The position numbers were made by a program, and so were the translations under genes. Under the pieces are notes generated by a model. The model saw only the letters and a program-made list of their open reading frames with translations. It did not search any database and was not told the origin of the DNA. Shown here piece after piece: positions 50,108 through 59,963 of a DNA stretch of 64,000 nt (the first letter of the stretch is position 1; each line of letters starts with the position of its first letter). The DNA comes from Aminobacter niigataensis (GTDB lineage: Bacteria > Pseudomonadota > Alphaproteobacteria > Rhizobiales > Rhizobiaceae), in contig NZ_JACHOT010000001.1 in the NCBI RefSeq assembly GCF_014200015.1, forward strand, positions 1,674,001 through 1,738,000. Reading direction: 5' to 3'.

Positions 50108-51784
50108 TCAGCCCAGGATGCCCGGCAGGTTGAGGCCCTTGTCCCTGGCACAGTCGAGGGCGATGTCGTAGCCGGCATCGGCGTGGCGCATGACGCCGGT
50201 CGCGGGGTCGTTCCACAGCACGCGCTCCAGGCGGCGTGCTGCGTCCTCGGTGCCGTCGGCACAGATGACCACGCCCGAATGCTGCGAGAAGCCCATGCCG
50301 ACGCCGCCGCCATGGTGCAGCGACACCCAAGTGGCGCCGGAGGCGGTGTTGAGCAGCGCGTTGAGCAGCGGCCAGTCGGACACAGCATCCGATCCGTCCT
50401 TCATCGCCTCGGTCTCGCGGTTCGGCGACGCGACCGAGCCCGAGTCCAGGTGATCGCGGCCAATGACGACAGGCGCCTTGAGCTCGCCCCTGGCGACCAT
50501 CTCGTTGAAGGCGAGGCCGAGGCGGTGGCGGTCACCGAGGCCGACCCAGCAGATGCGCGCCGGCAAGCCCTGGAAGTGGATCCGCTTTGCCGCCATGTCG
50601 AGCCAGTTGTGCAGGTGCGTGTTGCCGGGGGTGAGTTCCTTCACCTTGGCGTCGGTCTTGTAGATATCCTCCGGGTCGCCAGACAGCGCCGCCCAGCGAA
50701 ACGGGCCGATGCCGCGGCAGAACAGCGGACGGATATAGGCCGGGACGAAACCGGGGAAGTCGAACGCGTTCTCCACGCCCTCTTCCAGCGCCATCTGGCG
50801 GATGTTGTTGCCATAGTCGACGGTCGGAATGCCCATCTTGTGGAAGTCAAGCATCGCCTTGACGTGCACGGCCATTGAGGCGCGCGCGGCTTTCGCCACC
50901 GCCTTGGGATCCCGCTGGCGCTTGTCTTCCCACTCTGCGACCGTCCAGCCCTGAGGCAGGTAACCGTTGACGGGGTCATGCGCCGAGGTCTGGTCTGTCA
51001 CCGCGTCCGGCTTGACGCCACGCTTGACGAGTTCGGGGAAGACGTCGGCGGCATTGCCGAGCAGGGCGACGGAAATCGCCTTCTTTTCCTTGCTTGCCTT
51101 GTCGATGATTGCCAAAGCGTCGTCGAGGTCCTTGGCCTGGACGTCGACATAGCCGGTCTTCAGCCGCATCTCGATGCGGCTCGGCTGACATTCGACGGCA
51201 AGACAGGAGGCTCCAGCCATGGTGGCGGCCAGCGGCTGCGCGCCGCCCATGCCGCCGAGGCCGGCCGTCAGGATCCATCGGCCAGCCAAGTCGCCGCCAA
51301 AATGCTGGCGGCCCATCTCGACGAAGGTCTCGTAGGTGCCCTGAACGATTCCCTGGCTGCCGATATAGATCCACGAGCCGGCAGTCATCTGGCCGTACAT
51401 CATCAGGCCCTTCTTATCGAGGGCGTTAAAATGATCCCAGTTGGCCCAGTGCGGCACGAGGTTGGAGTTGGCGAGCAGGACGCGCGGCGCATCCTTGTGG
51501 GTGCGGAACACGCCGACCGGCTTGCCCGACTGGATGAGCAGCGTCTCGTCCGCCTCGAGCTTGCGCAAGGCGGCTACGATGCGGTCGAAGCTCTCCCAAT
51601 CGCGCGCGGCGCGGCCGATGCCGCCATAGACCACGAGTTCGCTCGGCTTTTCGGCGACCATCGGGTCGAGATTGTTCATCAGCATGCGCAGCGGCGCTTC
51701 GGTGAGCCAGCTCTTTGCGGTGAGTTCCGTGCCGGTGGCGGCGCGGATGACGCGGTCATTGTCGATGCGGGAATGTTGGGTCAT
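50108..51784 (-). CDS. hutU: Urocanate hydratase
   Basis: 558 residues, the usual length, from the ATG at 51784; an in-frame extension into hutG is rejected. NAD-binding glycine cluster [12 protein letters not shown] near 178, the [11 protein letters not shown] block, [12 protein letters not shown] near 285, and the C-terminal [21 protein letters not shown] are diagnostic. It converts urocanate to imidazolone propionate with tightly bound NAD+. Second enzyme of the hut pathway, 11 bases after hutG. Confidence 0.95.
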   Translation of the reverse strand: MTQHSRIDNDRVIRAATGTELTAKSWLTEAPLRMLMNNLDPMVAEKPSELVVYGGIGRAARDWESFDRIVAALRKLEADETLLIQSGKPVGVFRTHKDAPRVLLANSNLVPHWANWDHFNALDKKGLMMYGQMTAGSWIYIGSQGIVQGTYETFVEMGRQHFGGDLAGRWILTAGLGGMGGAQPLAATMAGASCLAVECQPSRIEMRLKTGYVDVQAKDLDDALAIIDKASKEKKAISVALLGNAADVFPELVKRGVKPDAVTDQTSAHDPVNGYLPQGWTVAEWEDKRQRDPKAVAKAARASMAVHVKAMLDFHKMGIPTVDYGNNIRQMALEEGVENAFDFPGFVPAYIRPLFCRGIGPFRWAALSGDPEDIYKTDAKVKELTPGNTHLHNWLDMAAKRIHFQGLPARICWVGLGDRHRLGLAFNEMVARGELKAPVVIGRDHLDSGSVASPNRETEAMKDGSDAVSDWPLLNALLNTASGATWVSLHHGGGVGMGFSQHSGVVICADGTEDAARRLERVLWNDPATGVMRHADAGYDIALDCARDKGLNLPGILG

Positions 51785-51795
51785 GCGTAAGCCTC

Positions 51796-52623
51796 CTAGG
51801 AGTGTCGGCTGCCCGCCCAAGCGAGCGCGGTTTCGAAAATCTTGGTCAGCGTCGCACGCATCGGCGCGGCGAAGGCGGGGTCGTAGCGGCTCGGCCAGTT
51901 GGACGGTTCGATCTTGCCCTCCGGCTCGAGCATGTAGCCGCGGCAGGAAAGCTCCATCTGCAGAGCATGGACACCCTGCTCCGGGCGGCCGTGGTGGCGG
52001 GTGATCCAGCCGCCCTTGAAACGGCCATTGACGACAGAAGGCCGGCCCGTCGCGGCCATCAGCGCGGCGACCTGTTCCTGCAAGGCAGGGTCGGCGCTGT
52101 TGCCGGAATTGGTGCCGAGATTGAACAGCGGCAGTTTGCCCTCGAAGAGCCTGGGGATGACCGACCGGATCGAATGGCAATCGTAAAGCACGACGTGGGG
52201 ATGCAGCGCACGCAGGCGGGCAATCTCACCCTCCAGCGCCGCGTGGTATGGTTCGAAATAAGCCGCGCGGCGCCGGGCCACCTCGTCGGCGTCGGGCACC
52301 TGCCCTTCCCTGTACAACGCCTCGCCGTCAAAGGTCGTGGTCGGGCAAAGCTCCGTCGTCGCCTGGCCGGGATAAAGCGAGGCGCCCGAGGGATCGCGGT
52401 TGACGTCGATGATCGAGCGCGAAACCGAGGTGCGGACGACGGTCGCGCCCAGATCACCGGCAAAGTCGTAAAGCTGCTCGATCCACCAGTCGGTGTCACG
52501 CCGGGCCAGCCAGGGCGAAACGAAGCCGTCGTCGCGCCCAGCAAGATCGGTACCGGTGTGGGGGATACTGACAAGCAGCGGGGCGTCGCCCTGCTGGACC
52601 GTCAGCCAGGACCTATCGCTCAT
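51796..52623 (-). CDS. hutG: N-formylglutamate deformylase
   Basis: 275 residues. FGase-family motifs: [10 protein letters not shown] near 18, [24 protein letters not shown] near 41, [13 protein letters not shown] near 68 and [13 protein letters not shown] near 145, supplying the His/Asp metal ligands. It hydrolyses N-formylglutamate to glutamate and formate, the last step of the five-step pathway that goes with HutF. It is the Pseudomonas-type HutG, not the formiminoglutamase with the same name. Its start overlaps the hutH stop by four bases. Confidence 0.92.
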   Translation of the reverse strand: MSDRSWLTVQQGDAPLLVSIPHTGTDLAGRDDGFVSPWLARRDTDWWIEQLYDFAGDLGATVVRTSVSRSIIDVNRDPSGASLYPGQATTELCPTTTFDGEALYREGQVPDADEVARRRAAYFEPYHAALEGEIARLRALHPHVVLYDCHSIRSVIPRLFEGKLPLFNLGTNSGNSADPALQEQVAALMAATGRPSVVNGRFKGGWITRHHGRPEQGVHALQMELSCRGYMLEPEGKIEPSNWPSRYDPAFAAPMRATLTKIFETALAWAGSRHS

Positions 52624-54164
52624 GCCTGAGCCCCTGAAATCTGCGGCAAGGAAACGGCGCCAGCCGCTTCGACGATCGCCCCGTTGCGGACCAAAGCGAT
52701 GGCCTTTTCCATGTCGGGATGGAAATGGCGGTCGTCATCGAGATGCGGCACCTGCGCCCGGACCAGCTTGCGCACCGCTTCGAGCGCCCCACTCGATGCC
52801 AGCGGGGCATGGAAATCGCAGCCTTGGGCAGCAGCCAGCAGTTCGATGCCGATAACGCCATTGGCGTTTTCGATCATCGACAGCAGCCGGCGCGCGCCGT
52901 GGGCAGCCATCGAGACATGATCTTCCTGGTTGGCGGAAGTCGGGATGGAATCGACGGATGCCGGGTAGGCCCTCTGCTTGTTCTCGGAAACCAGTGCTGC
53001 AGCCGTGACCTGCGGGATCATGAAACCGGAATTGAGGCCCGGCTTCGGCGTCAGGAAAGCCGGCATGCCGGACAATGCGGGGTCGACCAGCATGGCGATG
53101 CGGCGCTCGGACAGCGAGCCGATCTCGCAAACCGCGAGCGCGATCATGTCGGCAGCAAAGGCAACCGGCTCGGCGTGGAAATTGCCGCCGGAAAGAGCCG
53201 TATCGTCCTCTGTGAAGATCAGCGGGTTGTCAGTGACACCATTGGCCTCGGTGCCAAGCGTGTCGGCCGCCTGGCGCAGCAAGGTCAGGGCTGCGCCCAT
53301 CACCTGCGGCTGGCAGCGCAGGCAATACGGGTCCTGGACACGTTCGTCGCCGACACGGTGGCTCTCGCGGATGGCGCTGCCGGCCATCAGGTTGCGCAGC
53401 GCATCCGCCGTTTCCATCTGGCCGCGATGTTTTCTCAAGAGATGGATACGCGGATCGAACGGCGCGTCCGAACCCTTGGCCGCGTCGGTCGACAGCGCGC
53501 CGGTGACAAGCGCCGACTTGTACAGAACCTCGGCATCGAACAGGGCCGCAAGCGCATAGGCGGTCGAAAACTGGGTACCGTTGAGCAGCGCCAGGCCTTC
53601 CTTGGCGCCGAGGGTGATCTGCTCGAGTTCGTGGGTGACGAAGGCGACCTTGGCCGGCACGATGCCATGCGGCGTATGGCAATCACCGACGCCGATCATC
53701 GTCGCGGTCATGTGCGACAGCGGCGCCAGATCGCCCGATGCGCCGACCGAGCCCTGGGCCGGCACGACCGGAATGACACCCTTGGCAAGCATGGCCTGCA
53801 GCAGGTCGATGGTCTGTTCGCGCACGCCGGAGGCACCCTGTGCCAGGCTTGCAAGCTTCAGAGCCATCATCAGGCGAGTCACCGCGACCGGCATGGCCTC
53901 GCCGACGCCCGCGGCATGGGAAAGCACGATGTTGCGCTGCAGGGTTTCCAGGTCGTCCGCCGGGATGCGGACGCTGGCCAGCTTACCGAAGCCGGTGTTG
54001 ATACCGTAGACCGGCTCGCCCTTGGCGACGATCCTTGCCACCGTTTCGGCGCTGGCCCTGATCCTGGGGCGGCAGGCCGGATCGAGTTCGGGCACGGCGC
54101 CGCGATAGATGGCGCGCCATTCGGCCAGCGTTGCGTTACCGGGCTTCAGAACGAGCGTAGTCAT
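52620..54164 (-). CDS. hutH: Histidine ammonia-lyase
   Basis: 514 residues. The self-processing Ala-Ser-Gly triad that forms the MIO cofactor is at about 142-144 within [26 protein letters not shown] near 53 and [21 protein letters not shown] near 410 are conserved. It deaminates histidine to urocanate, first step of the pathway. The start overlaps the hutI stop (ATGA) and the stop overlaps the hutG start. Confidence 0.95.
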   Translation of the reverse strand: MTTLVLKPGNATLAEWRAIYRGAVPELDPACRPRIRASAETVARIVAKGEPVYGINTGFGKLASVRIPADDLETLQRNIVLSHAAGVGEAMPVAVTRLMMALKLASLAQGASGVREQTIDLLQAMLAKGVIPVVPAQGSVGASGDLAPLSHMTATMIGVGDCHTPHGIVPAKVAFVTHELEQITLGAKEGLALLNGTQFSTAYALAALFDAEVLYKSALVTGALSTDAAKGSDAPFDPRIHLLRKHRGQMETADALRNLMAGSAIRESHRVGDERVQDPYCLRCQPQVMGAALTLLRQAADTLGTEANGVTDNPLIFTEDDTALSGGNFHAEPVAFAADMIALAVCEIGSLSERRIAMLVDPALSGMPAFLTPKPGLNSGFMIPQVTAAALVSENKQRAYPASVDSIPTSANQEDHVSMAAHGARRLLSMIENANGVIGIELLAAAQGCDFHAPLASSGALEAVRKLVRAQVPHLDDDRHFHPDMEKAIALVRNGAIVEAAGAVSLPQISGAQA

Positions 54165-55390
54165 TTACCTCTCCAGATACGGGCATGGAGCGGATTGAAC
54201 CCCATGCGATAGACAAGTTCGGCCGGGCTTTCGATGTCCCAGATGGCAAGGTCGGCCCATTTGCCGGCTTCGAGCGTGCCGGTCTCGGCCTGCAGGCCGA
54301 GCGCACGCGCCGCTTCGCGGGTGACGCCAGCAATGCATTCGTCGACGGTCATGGCAAACAGGGTGGCGGCCATGTTCATGGTCAGAAGCAGCGAGGTCAG
54401 CGGCGAGGTGCCGGGATTGTTGTCGGTGGCGACGGCCATCTTGACGCCGTGCTTGCGGAACAAGTCGAGCGGCGGCTTTTTGGTCTCGCGAATGAAGTAA
54501 AAGGCGCCCGGCAGGATGACCGCGACCGTACCGGCCTTTGCCATCGCGGCAGAGCCGGCCTCGTCAGTGTATTCGAGATGGTCGGCCGATAGCGCACCAT
54601 AGCGCGCGGCCAATGCCGCGCCACCGAGATTGGACAACTGGTCGGCATGGAGCTTAACCGGCAGGCCGCGCTCTGTAGCCGCATCGAAAACACGTGCCAT
54701 CTGATCGGGCGAGAAGGCGATACCCTCACAGAAGCCGTCGACTGCGTTGGCAAGGCCTTCATCAGCTATTTTCGCCAGCATCGGACCGGCAACGAGGTCG
54801 ATATAGGCATCCTTGTCGCCGTTGGCTTCCGGCGGCAGCGCATGGGCGCCGAGGAAAGTCGTGCGCACTGTCACAGGCCGCAGCCCGGCCAGTTGCCGCG
54901 CTGCGCGCAGCGACTTGGCTTCATTGTCGAGGTCGAGCCCGTAGCCCGACTTGATCTCAACCGTGGTCACACCTTCGGCGATCAGTGCATCGAGGCGCGG
55001 CAAGGTCTGCGCCACGAGGTCTGCCTCGCTCGCCGCACGCAACGACTTGACCGACGAGACGATGCCGCCCCCTGCCCGTGCCACCTCTTCATAGGTGGCA
55101 CCGGCCAGACGCATCTCAAACTCGTTGGCACGATTTCCGGCGTGAACAAGATGGGTGTGGCAGTCGATCAGGCCCGGCGTGATCCAGCGACCATGGCAAT
55201 CCACAACCTCGGCACCCGACAGCAGCCCGGCCGGCATGTCAGCCTCAGCACCGGCATAGACGATGCGGCCGTCTCGTGTTGCGACCGCGCCTGCATCGAC
55301 AATGCCAAGGCCGGCCTTGCTTTCAGCCAGCGTCGCCAGCCGCGCATTGCGCCAAACCCTTGCCGATCCTGTCGTTTGCGCTCCAGCCAT
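54161..55390 (-). CDS. hutI: Imidazolonepropionase
   Basis: 409 residues from the ATG at 55390; a TTG nine codons upstream extends the frame, but the GGAGG site lies downstream of it. Amidohydrolase-fold metal motif [12 protein letters not shown] near 76-87, with [17 protein letters not shown] near 250 and [11 protein letters not shown] near 325 giving the remaining metal and substrate residues. It opens the ring of imidazolone propionate to N-formimidoyl-glutamate. First gene of the leftward hut operon, divergent from hutF across the operator region. Confidence 0.95.
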   Translation of the reverse strand: MAGAQTTGSARVWRNARLATLAESKAGLGIVDAGAVATRDGRIVYAGAEADMPAGLLSGAEVVDCHGRWITPGLIDCHTHLVHAGNRANEFEMRLAGATYEEVARAGGGIVSSVKSLRAASEADLVAQTLPRLDALIAEGVTTVEIKSGYGLDLDNEAKSLRAARQLAGLRPVTVRTTFLGAHALPPEANGDKDAYIDLVAGPMLAKIADEGLANAVDGFCEGIAFSPDQMARVFDAATERGLPVKLHADQLSNLGGAALAARYGALSADHLEYTDEAGSAAMAKAGTVAVILPGAFYFIRETKKPPLDLFRKHGVKMAVATDNNPGTSPLTSLLLTMNMAATLFAMTVDECIAGVTREAARALGLQAETGTLEAGKWADLAIWDIESPAELVYRMGFNPLHARIWRGK

Positions 55391-55419
55391 GATCTTTTTC
55401 GTTTCCTCCACTTTCAATT

Positions 55420-55431
55420 ATGTATATACAT
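55420..55431. promoter_or_regulatory. hutC operator: HutC-type operator ATGTATATACAT
   Basis: A 12-base perfect palindrome with the TGTA-N2-TACA core known for HutC repressors. It sits 30 bases before hutI and 54 before hutF, placed to repress both directions. hutC is encoded two genes away. Confidence 0.75.
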
Positions 55432-55436
55432 ATCTA

Positions 55437-55460
55437 AGCACGATGCAAGTGCTATCGTGC
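55437..55460. promoter_or_regulatory. Second dyad in the hut promoter, nested GCACGAT-N9-ATCGTGC
   Basis: GCACGAT (55438-55444) and ATCGTGC (55454-55460) are perfect arms. Overlapping them, AGCAC-N7-GTGCT (55437-55453) resembles an NtrC-type GCAC-N7-GTGC site. Possible nitrogen or second-regulator input; no sigma-54 promoter was recognised. Confidence 0.4.
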
Positions 55461-55485
55461 GGTTCGCGACAGTGGTGAGGAGATT

Positions 55486-56841
55486 ATGGTGGCAACAATC
55501 TTTGCGGAACAGGCGCTTCTGGCCGATGGCTGGCAACGAGATGTGAGGCTGACGCTGGCCGGCGGACGCATCGATCAGGTGGAAGCCGGAGCCGTCACCG
55601 CCTCGAACGACGAGCGCCACGCCATCGTGCTGCCGGGCATGCCAAACCTGCACAGTCACGCCTTCCAGCGCGGCATGGCCGGCCTCGCCGAAATCCGCGG
55701 CCCGTCGTCCGACAGCTTCTGGTCGTGGCGCGAGGTGATGTACCGTTTCGCCCTGTCGATGACGCCGGACCAGGTCGAGGGGGTGGCGGCGCAGCTTTAT
55801 GTCGAAATGCTGGAGGCGGGATTTTCGCGCGTCGGCGAGTTCCACTATCTCCACCACGACCGCGACGGCAGCCCCTACGCCAACATCGCCGAGATGGCCG
55901 AACGCATCGCGTCAGCTTCGGTCGACACCGGCATCGGGCTCACCCTTCTACCGGTTTTCTACGCCCACTCCGGTTTCGGCGGCACTCCGGCAAATGAAGG
56001 TCAGCGGCGATTCATCAACGATACGAATCGCTTCGCACAGCTTTTTGAGAAGTGCGGCGAAGCGGTTGCCGGCATCGACGGCGCGGTGCTCGGACTTGCG
56101 CCCCACAGCCTGCGCGCGGCGACCCCGGATGAATTGCCGGTTGTCACAGCCATGACCACCGGGCCGATCCACATCCACATCGCCGAACAGGTGAAAGAAG
56201 TCGAAGACTGCGTCGCCTGGTCAGGGGCCCGGCCCGTCGAGTGGCTGTTGCGCAACGCTGATGTCGACAGGCGCTGGTGCCTGATCCACGCCACGCACAT
56301 GACCGAGGCCGAGACGATCGCCATGGCTCGGTCGGGAGCGGTCGCCGGCCTGTGCCCGATCACCGAGGCCAATCTCGGCGACGGCGTCTTTTCTGCGCCG
56401 CTGTTCGTCGAACACGGCGGCAGATACGGCGTCGGCTCGGATTCGAATGTCGAGATCGGCGTCGGCGGCGAACTGCGCATGCTCGAGTACTCGCAGCGGC
56501 TGGCACACCGGGCCCGCAATGTGCTTGCGACATCAGGCCAATCGACCGGCCGCGCACTTTTCGACCGGGCACTCGAAGGCGGAGCACAAGCGCTCGGCGC
56601 AGGGAACGCCGCAATTTCCGCGGGTGCGCCGGCCGACTTCATCTCGCTCGACGCAGGCCACCCGACCCTCGCAGGGAAAACCGGCGACGCCATTCTCGAC
56701 GCCTGGATCTTCGCGCGCGGCGGCAAGGTCGATTGTGCCTGGGTCCGGGGACGCAAAGTCGTGTCGGGCGGCCAACATTTCCGCCGCGATGCTATTGCGG
56801 CGCGGTTCCGGAGCGTGATGATGCAACTGACGGCGGCGTAA
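55486..56841 (+). CDS. hutF: Formimidoylglutamate deiminase
   Basis: 451 residues. Amidohydrolase motifs: PGMPNLHSHAFQRGMAGLAE near 50 (HxH metal pair), HIHIAEQVKEVEDC near 228, CLIHATHMTE near 265 and GVGSDSNVEI near 315 (metal Asp). It hydrolyses N-formimidoyl-glutamate to N-formylglutamate and ammonia, feeding HutG. This fixes the five-step (Pseudomonas-like) version of the pathway. It follows GTGAGGAG and is followed 16 bases later by hutC. Confidence 0.93.
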   Translation: MVATIFAEQALLADGWQRDVRLTLAGGRIDQVEAGAVTASNDERHAIVLPGMPNLHSHAFQRGMAGLAEIRGPSSDSFWSWREVMYRFALSMTPDQVEGVAAQLYVEMLEAGFSRVGEFHYLHHDRDGSPYANIAEMAERIASASVDTGIGLTLLPVFYAHSGFGGTPANEGQRRFINDTNRFAQLFEKCGEAVAGIDGAVLGLAPHSLRAATPDELPVVTAMTTGPIHIHIAEQVKEVEDCVAWSGARPVEWLLRNADVDRRWCLIHATHMTEAETIAMARSGAVAGLCPITEANLGDGVFSAPLFVEHGGRYGVGSDSNVEIGVGGELRMLEYSQRLAHRARNVLATSGQSTGRALFDRALEGGAQALGAGNAAISAGAPADFISLDAGHPTLAGKTGDAILDAWIFARGGKVDCAWVRGRKVVSGGQHFRRDAIAARFRSVMMQLTAA

Positions 56842-56857
56842 AGGCGAGGAAATCCTG

Positions 56858-57616
56858 GTGCCTGATTCGATAGCGGACCTAGTTGAAGCGCCGGAGAGCG
56901 GCGATGCATCGACATCGCTCTACCAGCGCATCCTCAACGACATCCGCGATCGCATCGTTTCGGGCGAATGGGAGCCGGGGTACCGAATCCCCTTCGAACA
57001 CGAACTGACCGAAGAGTATGGCTGTTCGCGCATGACCGTGAACAAGGCGCTGTCGCAACTCGCCAAAGCCGGGCTGATCGAACGGCGTCGGCGCTCCGGC
57101 AGCTTCGTGCGCAGGCCGCAGTCGCAGGCAGCCGTGCTCGAAATCCACGACATCCGCATCGAGGTCGAAGCGCTCGGCCTGCCCTACCGCTACGAACTGA
57201 TCTCGCAGCTCAAGCGGCGTGCAGGCGCGGCTGACCGTGACAGGCTGGGGGCCGGCGTTTCGGGCCAGCTTCTGGCGTTGAAATGCCGCCACTATGCCGG
57301 TGCGCGGCCGTTTTGCACGGAAGACCGGCTGATCAATCTCGCTGCCGTGCCCGAGGCTGCGGACGAGGAGTTCCTTGAAACTGCCCCCGGCCCCTGGCTG
57401 ATCGGACAAGTGCCCTGGAGTGCGGCAGAACACGTCATACGCGCGGCGGCGGCCGATGCCGAGATCGCCGTGGACCTTGGCCTTGCCGCAGGGGCGCCCT
57501 GCCTTGTCATCGAAAGGCGGACATGGAGCGCCGAGCGCCCGGTCACGCATGTGCGCTTCACCTATCCGGCGAACGCCCATGCGGTGGTCGCCCGCTTCAC
57601 GCCTTCCGACAGCTAG
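56858..57616 (+). CDS. hutC: Histidine utilisation repressor HutC (GntR family)
   Basis: 252 residues from a GTG after GAGGA. Residues about 18-85 are a GntR winged helix (LYQRILNDIRDRIVSGEW, then ELTEEYGCSRMTVNKALSQLAKAGLIERRRRSGSFV). The rest is a UTRA effector domain of the HutC/FarR branch. It represses hut genes and is released by urocanate, as known in Pseudomonas. A matching TGTATATACA operator is present in the hutI-hutF promoter, so hutC in the hutF transcript would be autoregulated. Confidence 0.92.
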   Translation: MPDSIADLVEAPESGDASTSLYQRILNDIRDRIVSGEWEPGYRIPFEHELTEEYGCSRMTVNKALSQLAKAGLIERRRRSGSFVRRPQSQAAVLEIHDIRIEVEALGLPYRYELISQLKRRAGAADRDRLGAGVSGQLLALKCRHYAGARPFCTEDRLINLAAVPEAADEEFLETAPGPWLIGQVPWSAAEHVIRAAAADAEIAVDLGLAAGAPCLVIERRTWSAERPVTHVRFTYPANAHAVVARFTPSDS

Positions 57617-57627
57617 CCAAAAAGCAA

Positions 57628-57660
57628 AAACGCCGCGCATCCCGGGGACGCGCGGCGTTT
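57628..57660. terminator. Bidirectional terminator between hutC and the RidA gene
   Basis: AAACGCCGCGC-N11-GCGCGGCGTTT, an 11-base stem. On the minus strand it is followed by TTGCTTTTTGG, on the plus strand by CGTT; it serves both convergent genes. Confidence 0.8.
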
Positions 57661-57687
57661 CGTTGGACTTGAAGCCTAAGGCTATCG

Positions 57688-58032
57688 TCAGGCAGCAGCC
57701 GTGACGATGATCTCGACCTTGTATTCCGGACCGGCGAGCTTGGCTTCACCGGTTGCACGTGCAGGCGTGTTGCCCTGAGGCACCCAGCCATCCCAGACCG
57801 AGTTCATTTCGGCGAAGGTCGACATGTCGTCGAGCCAGATGATCGCCTGCAGGATCTTGGTCTTGTCGGTGCCGGCCTTGGCCAGCAGGGCGTCGATCTC
57901 GGCCAGGATGGCCTTGGTCTGCGCGGCAACGCTTTCGCCCGGGGCGCCAACCTGGCCAGCCAGGTAAACGGTGTTGTTGTGGATGACGATCTGGCTCATG
58001 CGAGGGCCGACATCGATACGACGAACGCTCAT
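57688..58032 (-). CDS. RidA/YjgF-family enamine/imine deaminase-like protein
   Basis: 114 residues, close to the family's usual 115-130. VYLAGQVG near 24, QTKAILAEIDALLAKAG near 38-54 and PARATGEAKLAGPEYKVEI near 88-106 fit the Rid fold; the conserved arginine that binds the substrate carboxylate is expected in the last block. Rid proteins hydrolyse reactive imines from amino-acid metabolism. The protein is of the shorter-tailed Rid type rather than classical RidA, so its substrate is uncertain. Divergent from aztA. Confidence 0.85.
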   Translation of the reverse strand: MSVRRIDVGPRMSQIVIHNNTVYLAGQVGAPGESVAAQTKAILAEIDALLAKAGTDKTKILQAIIWLDDMSTFAEMNSVWDGWVPQGNTPARATGEAKLAGPEYKVEIIVTAAA

Positions 58033-58182
58033 GGTGGTCTCCTTCCGTTATAGGTGGCGCCTTCTTAGATTTTGCTGCCCCATCGGCGCAAGGCCGCAAT
58101 GGTCAAATTCCGTGGGCCAGTCCTGTCAGTTGCGGCCCTATGGGGAAAATGCACCGCTTTGTCGCACCGCCTCGTTGACTAA

Positions 58183-58197
58183 TGTAATAACATCACA
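58183..58197. promoter_or_regulatory. Zur-like box upstream of aztA
   Basis: TGTAAT-AAC-ATCACA matches the Zur core TGTTAT-N3-ATAACA at 10 of 12 arm positions. It lies 41 bases before the aztA start, where a zinc-loaded Zur would block the promoter. Confidence 0.55.
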
Positions 58198-58237
58198 TAT
58201 CCAGAGTTCGAACGAGCGGCCGCCTGTGGACAGACCG

Positions 58238-59071
58238 ATGACCGACGCCTGCCTGACATTCAAGGACCTGACGCTGGGCTACAGCAGCCATCCAGCGGTC
58301 CACCATCTCAACGGCTCGATCAAGGCCGGTTCGTTGACGGCGGTGGTCGGCGCCAATGGCTCGGGCAAATCCACCCTGATGAAGGGCATCGTCGGCGTGT
58401 TGAAGCCGATGGCCGGCTCCTGCACCGTCGCTCCGGGAAAACGCATCGCCTATCTGCCGCAGCAGTCGGAACTCGACCGCAGCTTTCCCGCCCGCGTGAT
58501 CGATCTCGTTTCGCTCGGCCTGTGGCCTAGGCGTGGCCTGCTCGGCCGCTACACCAAAGAGGATCGCGAGGCCGTCAGCCACGCATTGATGGCCGTCGGG
58601 CTGGAGGGCTTCGAAAAGCGGCCTATCGACACCCTTTCGGGCGGACAGCTGCAGCGTGCGCTGTTTGCCCGCGTGCTGGTCCAGGACGCCGACATCATCC
58701 TGCTCGACGAGCCGTTCAACGCGGTCGACGCCAAGACGGTCGGCGACCTGATCCGGCTGATCAAGCGCTGGCACGGCGAAAACCGCACGGTGATGGTGGT
58801 CGCCCACGATCTCGAGCTGGTGCGCGCCCATTTTCCCAACACCCTGCTGCTCGCCCGCCAGCCGGTTGCGTGGGGCGAAACCATCGAGACGCTGCGCCCG
58901 GAAAACCTCCTGAGAGCCCGGCGCTTCGACGAAGCCTGGCATGACGATGCGCCATGGTGCGAACCGGAACCAGGCCATGTCCACGCGCACAGCCATGACG
59001 ATCATCACCATCATGAGCACGGCGAGGTCCACGGCCATCCCGACCACGAATCCGGCCCGCGGGCAGCCTGA
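58238..59071 (+). CDS. aztA: Zinc ABC transporter ATP-binding protein AztA with His-rich tail
   Basis: 277 residues from ATG 58238; a GTG four codons earlier is possible and a longer frame toward 57971 is rejected. Walker A GANGSGKST near 35, signature LSGGQLQR, Walker B IILLDEPFNAVD and switch histidine VVAHDLE are intact. The last 35 residues are packed with histidine (HVHAHSHDDHHHHEHGEV), a probable zinc buffer or sensor. It energises zinc uptake with AztB and AztC. Called azt rather than znu because an AztD-type chaperone gene follows. Confidence 0.85.
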   Translation: MTDACLTFKDLTLGYSSHPAVHHLNGSIKAGSLTAVVGANGSGKSTLMKGIVGVLKPMAGSCTVAPGKRIAYLPQQSELDRSFPARVIDLVSLGLWPRRGLLGRYTKEDREAVSHALMAVGLEGFEKRPIDTLSGGQLQRALFARVLVQDADIILLDEPFNAVDAKTVGDLIRLIKRWHGENRTVMVVAHDLELVRAHFPNTLLLARQPVAWGETIETLRPENLLRARRFDEAWHDDAPWCEPEPGHVHAHSHDDHHHHEHGEVHGHPDHESGPRAA

Positions 59072-59073
59072 AC

Positions 59074-59940
59074 ATGTATGATTTCCTGATCGCTCCGTTC
59101 GTCGAATTCGGCTTCATGCAGCGCGCGCTTGCCGGCTCGCTGATGTTGGCCCTGGGCGCCTGCCCGGTCGGCGTGTTCCTGATGCTGAGGCGCATGAGCC
59201 TGACCGGCGACGCCATGGCGCATGCCATCCTGCCGGGTGCCGCCGCAGGCTTCCTGCTCTATGGGCTGCAGATCGTGCCGATGACCATCGGCGGGCTGAT
59301 TGCCGGCGTCATCGTGGCGCTTGGCGCGGGTGCCGTGTCGCGCTTCACCGTCCAGCGCGAGGACGCGTCGATGGCGGCGTTCTACCTGATTTCGCTGGCG
59401 CTCGGCGTGCTCATCGTGTCGCTGCGCGGCTCGAGCGTCGATCTCATGCATGTGCTGTTCGGCACGGTGCTGGCGCTCAACAACGACGCGCTGACGCTGA
59501 TCGCGCTGATTTCAGGATTCACGTTGCTGACGCTTGCCATCTTCTGGCGCGCATTGGTCGCCGAATGCCTCGACCCGCTGTTCCTGCGCTCGGTCAGCCG
59601 GCTCGGTACGCCGGTCCACTTCATCTTCCTCGGCCTCGTCGTGCTCAATCTCGTCGGCGGCTTCCAGGCGCTAGGCACCCTGCTCTCCGTCGGCCTGATG
59701 ATGCTGCCGGCTGCAGCCGCCCGCTTCTGGACGGCGCGGGTCGAGCCGATGTGTGCGCTGGCCTTCGGTTTTGGCGCGATTTCCTGCGTCGCCGGGCTGC
59801 TGGTGTCCTACCACGCCTCCCTGCCCTCGGGCCCGGCCATCATCCTTTCGGCAGGGGCGATTTACCTCGCTTCCATTCTTTTCGGTACGCGCGGCGTCTT
59901 CAACACCAAGCTTCGCCGCCACCGCCACCGCACCGCCTGA
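59074..59940 (+). CDS. aztB: Zinc ABC transporter permease AztB
   Basis: 288 residues, starting two bases after aztA. At least seven hydrophobic segments in the ABC-3 (ZnuB/MntB) pattern, with RMSLTGDAMAHAILPGAAAGFLLYG near 40-64 and LGTLLSVGLMMLPAAAARFW near 205. It forms the metal channel of the importer. The basic C-terminus (KLRRHRHRTA) is cytoplasmic. Confidence 0.88.
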   Translation: MYDFLIAPFVEFGFMQRALAGSLMLALGACPVGVFLMLRRMSLTGDAMAHAILPGAAAGFLLYGLQIVPMTIGGLIAGVIVALGAGAVSRFTVQREDASMAAFYLISLALGVLIVSLRGSSVDLMHVLFGTVLALNNDALTLIALISGFTLLTLAIFWRALVAECLDPLFLRSVSRLGTPVHFIFLGLVVLNLVGGFQALGTLLSVGLMMLPAAAARFWTARVEPMCALAFGFGAISCVAGLLVSYHASLPSGPAIILSAGAIYLASILFGTRGVFNTKLRRHRHRTA

Positions 59941-59963
59941 TCCGCTTCAACATGGAGAGACAT

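Larger units (their letters stand above)
55391..55485. promoter_or_regulatory. Divergent hutI / hutF promoter region
   Basis: 95 bases, AT-rich in the hutI half, holding the HutC-type operator and a second dyad. Both hut transcripts must start here or just inside. Confidence 0.7.
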
